Below are positions 63,609 through 64,000 of a stretch of DNA of 64,000 nucleotides, one piece after another. The translations under genes and the position numbers were made by a program. The stretch covers positions 45,423-109,422 of the forward strand of contig QANZ01000236.1 of the NCBI GenBank assembly GCA_003254925.1, read 5' to 3'. The notes under the pieces are model-generated. The model worked only from the letters and a program-made list of their open reading frames with translations, made no database searches and was not told the DNA's origin. The stretch's first letter is position 1, and every line of letters begins with the position of its first letter. This DNA comes from Chamaecrista fasciculata. Taxonomy: Eukaryota > Streptophyta > Magnoliopsida > Fabales > Fabaceae.

Positions 63609-64000
63609 GGGCCTGTTTGGGAGCAGCACATCTCAAACTCATCCCATTTCAATCCTAATCTCAACCTAAAATTAGATGAACAGTCCAGTTTGGGTGTTTG
63701 TGTGGCACATAATCTCATCTCAATCTCATCCTAATCCTCATCTCATCCAAATCATCATCCCATTTATCATACATTTACTAATCTACCCCTATTTATATAC
63801 CTATATTTACCTACACTCTAATACAAATATAAAAAAGATAATTAGACAAAATAGTAATTTTACATACCCTCATTTATTACACTTATAATTTTCTCTCTCT
63901 CCATCATTTCTTATTAATTTTTTTTCTCTCCCTCTCACTCACTCACAAACACACACAAACTTCTCTCTCTCCTTTTCTCTCTATCTCTCACACACCCACC
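63609..64000. mobile_element. Start of a Tourist-type MITE and unassigned sequence to the window end
   Basis: GGGCCTGTTTGG directly after TAA (63606-63608) is a typical PIF/Harbinger MITE end. 'ctcatctcaatctcatccta' strings follow. The other end is not seen, so the element may continue beyond the window or be truncated. The last 100 bases are CT/CA-rich. Confidence 0.45.

Overview
The window is plant nuclear DNA, almost certainly from a eudicot and possibly a rosid; the species cannot be named from sequence alone. It is AT-rich. Its genes have GT-AG introns, and it carries an ALOG/LSH gene, a PLS-class PPR gene, a miR319-type hairpin and a eukaryotic tRNA-Ser. The spaces between genes are packed with small plant transposons. 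There is a 155-base assembly gap at 27562-27716 and single N bases at 9697, 55994 and 57399.

Layout. 0.1-0.7 kb: an ALOG transcription factor gene (minus). 0.7-5.0 kb: repeats and microsatellites. 5.0-9.4 kb: a decayed retrotransposon segment whose plus-strand gag-like/'putative gypsy type transposon' reading frame lies antisense to an LTR-like promoter, as in Tat-lineage elements. 9.4-17 kb: an LTR fragment, a miR319-type precursor at 11.4-11.5 kb, and several tandem repeats. 17.5-19.6 kb: a four-exon TMEM128-like membrane protein gene. 20.6-22.0 kb: a GC-rich LTR-like block and another repeat. 22.3-30.1 kb: two tandem paralogues of an ER-type DnaJ (J domain, membrane segment, DUF1977), with repeats and the gap between them. 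31.2-35.5 kb: an eight-exon SEC11 signal peptidase gene (minus) with a SINE and MITEs in its introns. 37.0 kb: tRNA-Ser(AGA). 37.8-39.3 kb: a five-exon SNU13/NHP2L1 gene. 39.4-43.9 kb: intergenic, with Helitron-type ends. 43.9-47.0 kb: a four-exon GT14 (Core-2/I-branching) glycosyltransferase. 47.4-49.0 kb: an intronless E-class PPR gene, convergent with it. 50.6-63.1 kb: a minus-strand array of NADP-dependent alkenal/double-bond reductase genes, made of three intact five-exon copies of 344 residues each and one pseudogene broken by transposons. A Pack-MULE-like element carrying a carboxylesterase gene fragment sits between the first and second intact copies.

No operon-like pathway is visible. 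The genes are unrelated housekeeping or regulatory loci, apart from the two local duplications (DnaJ pair, reductase array). The most unusual signals are a 34-bp perfect inverted repeat flanked by an 8-bp target duplication, the gene-fragment-bearing foldback element with a second transposon nested in it, a very small Helitron-like element with canonical termini, and a dispersed repeat family with a recurring internal motif.
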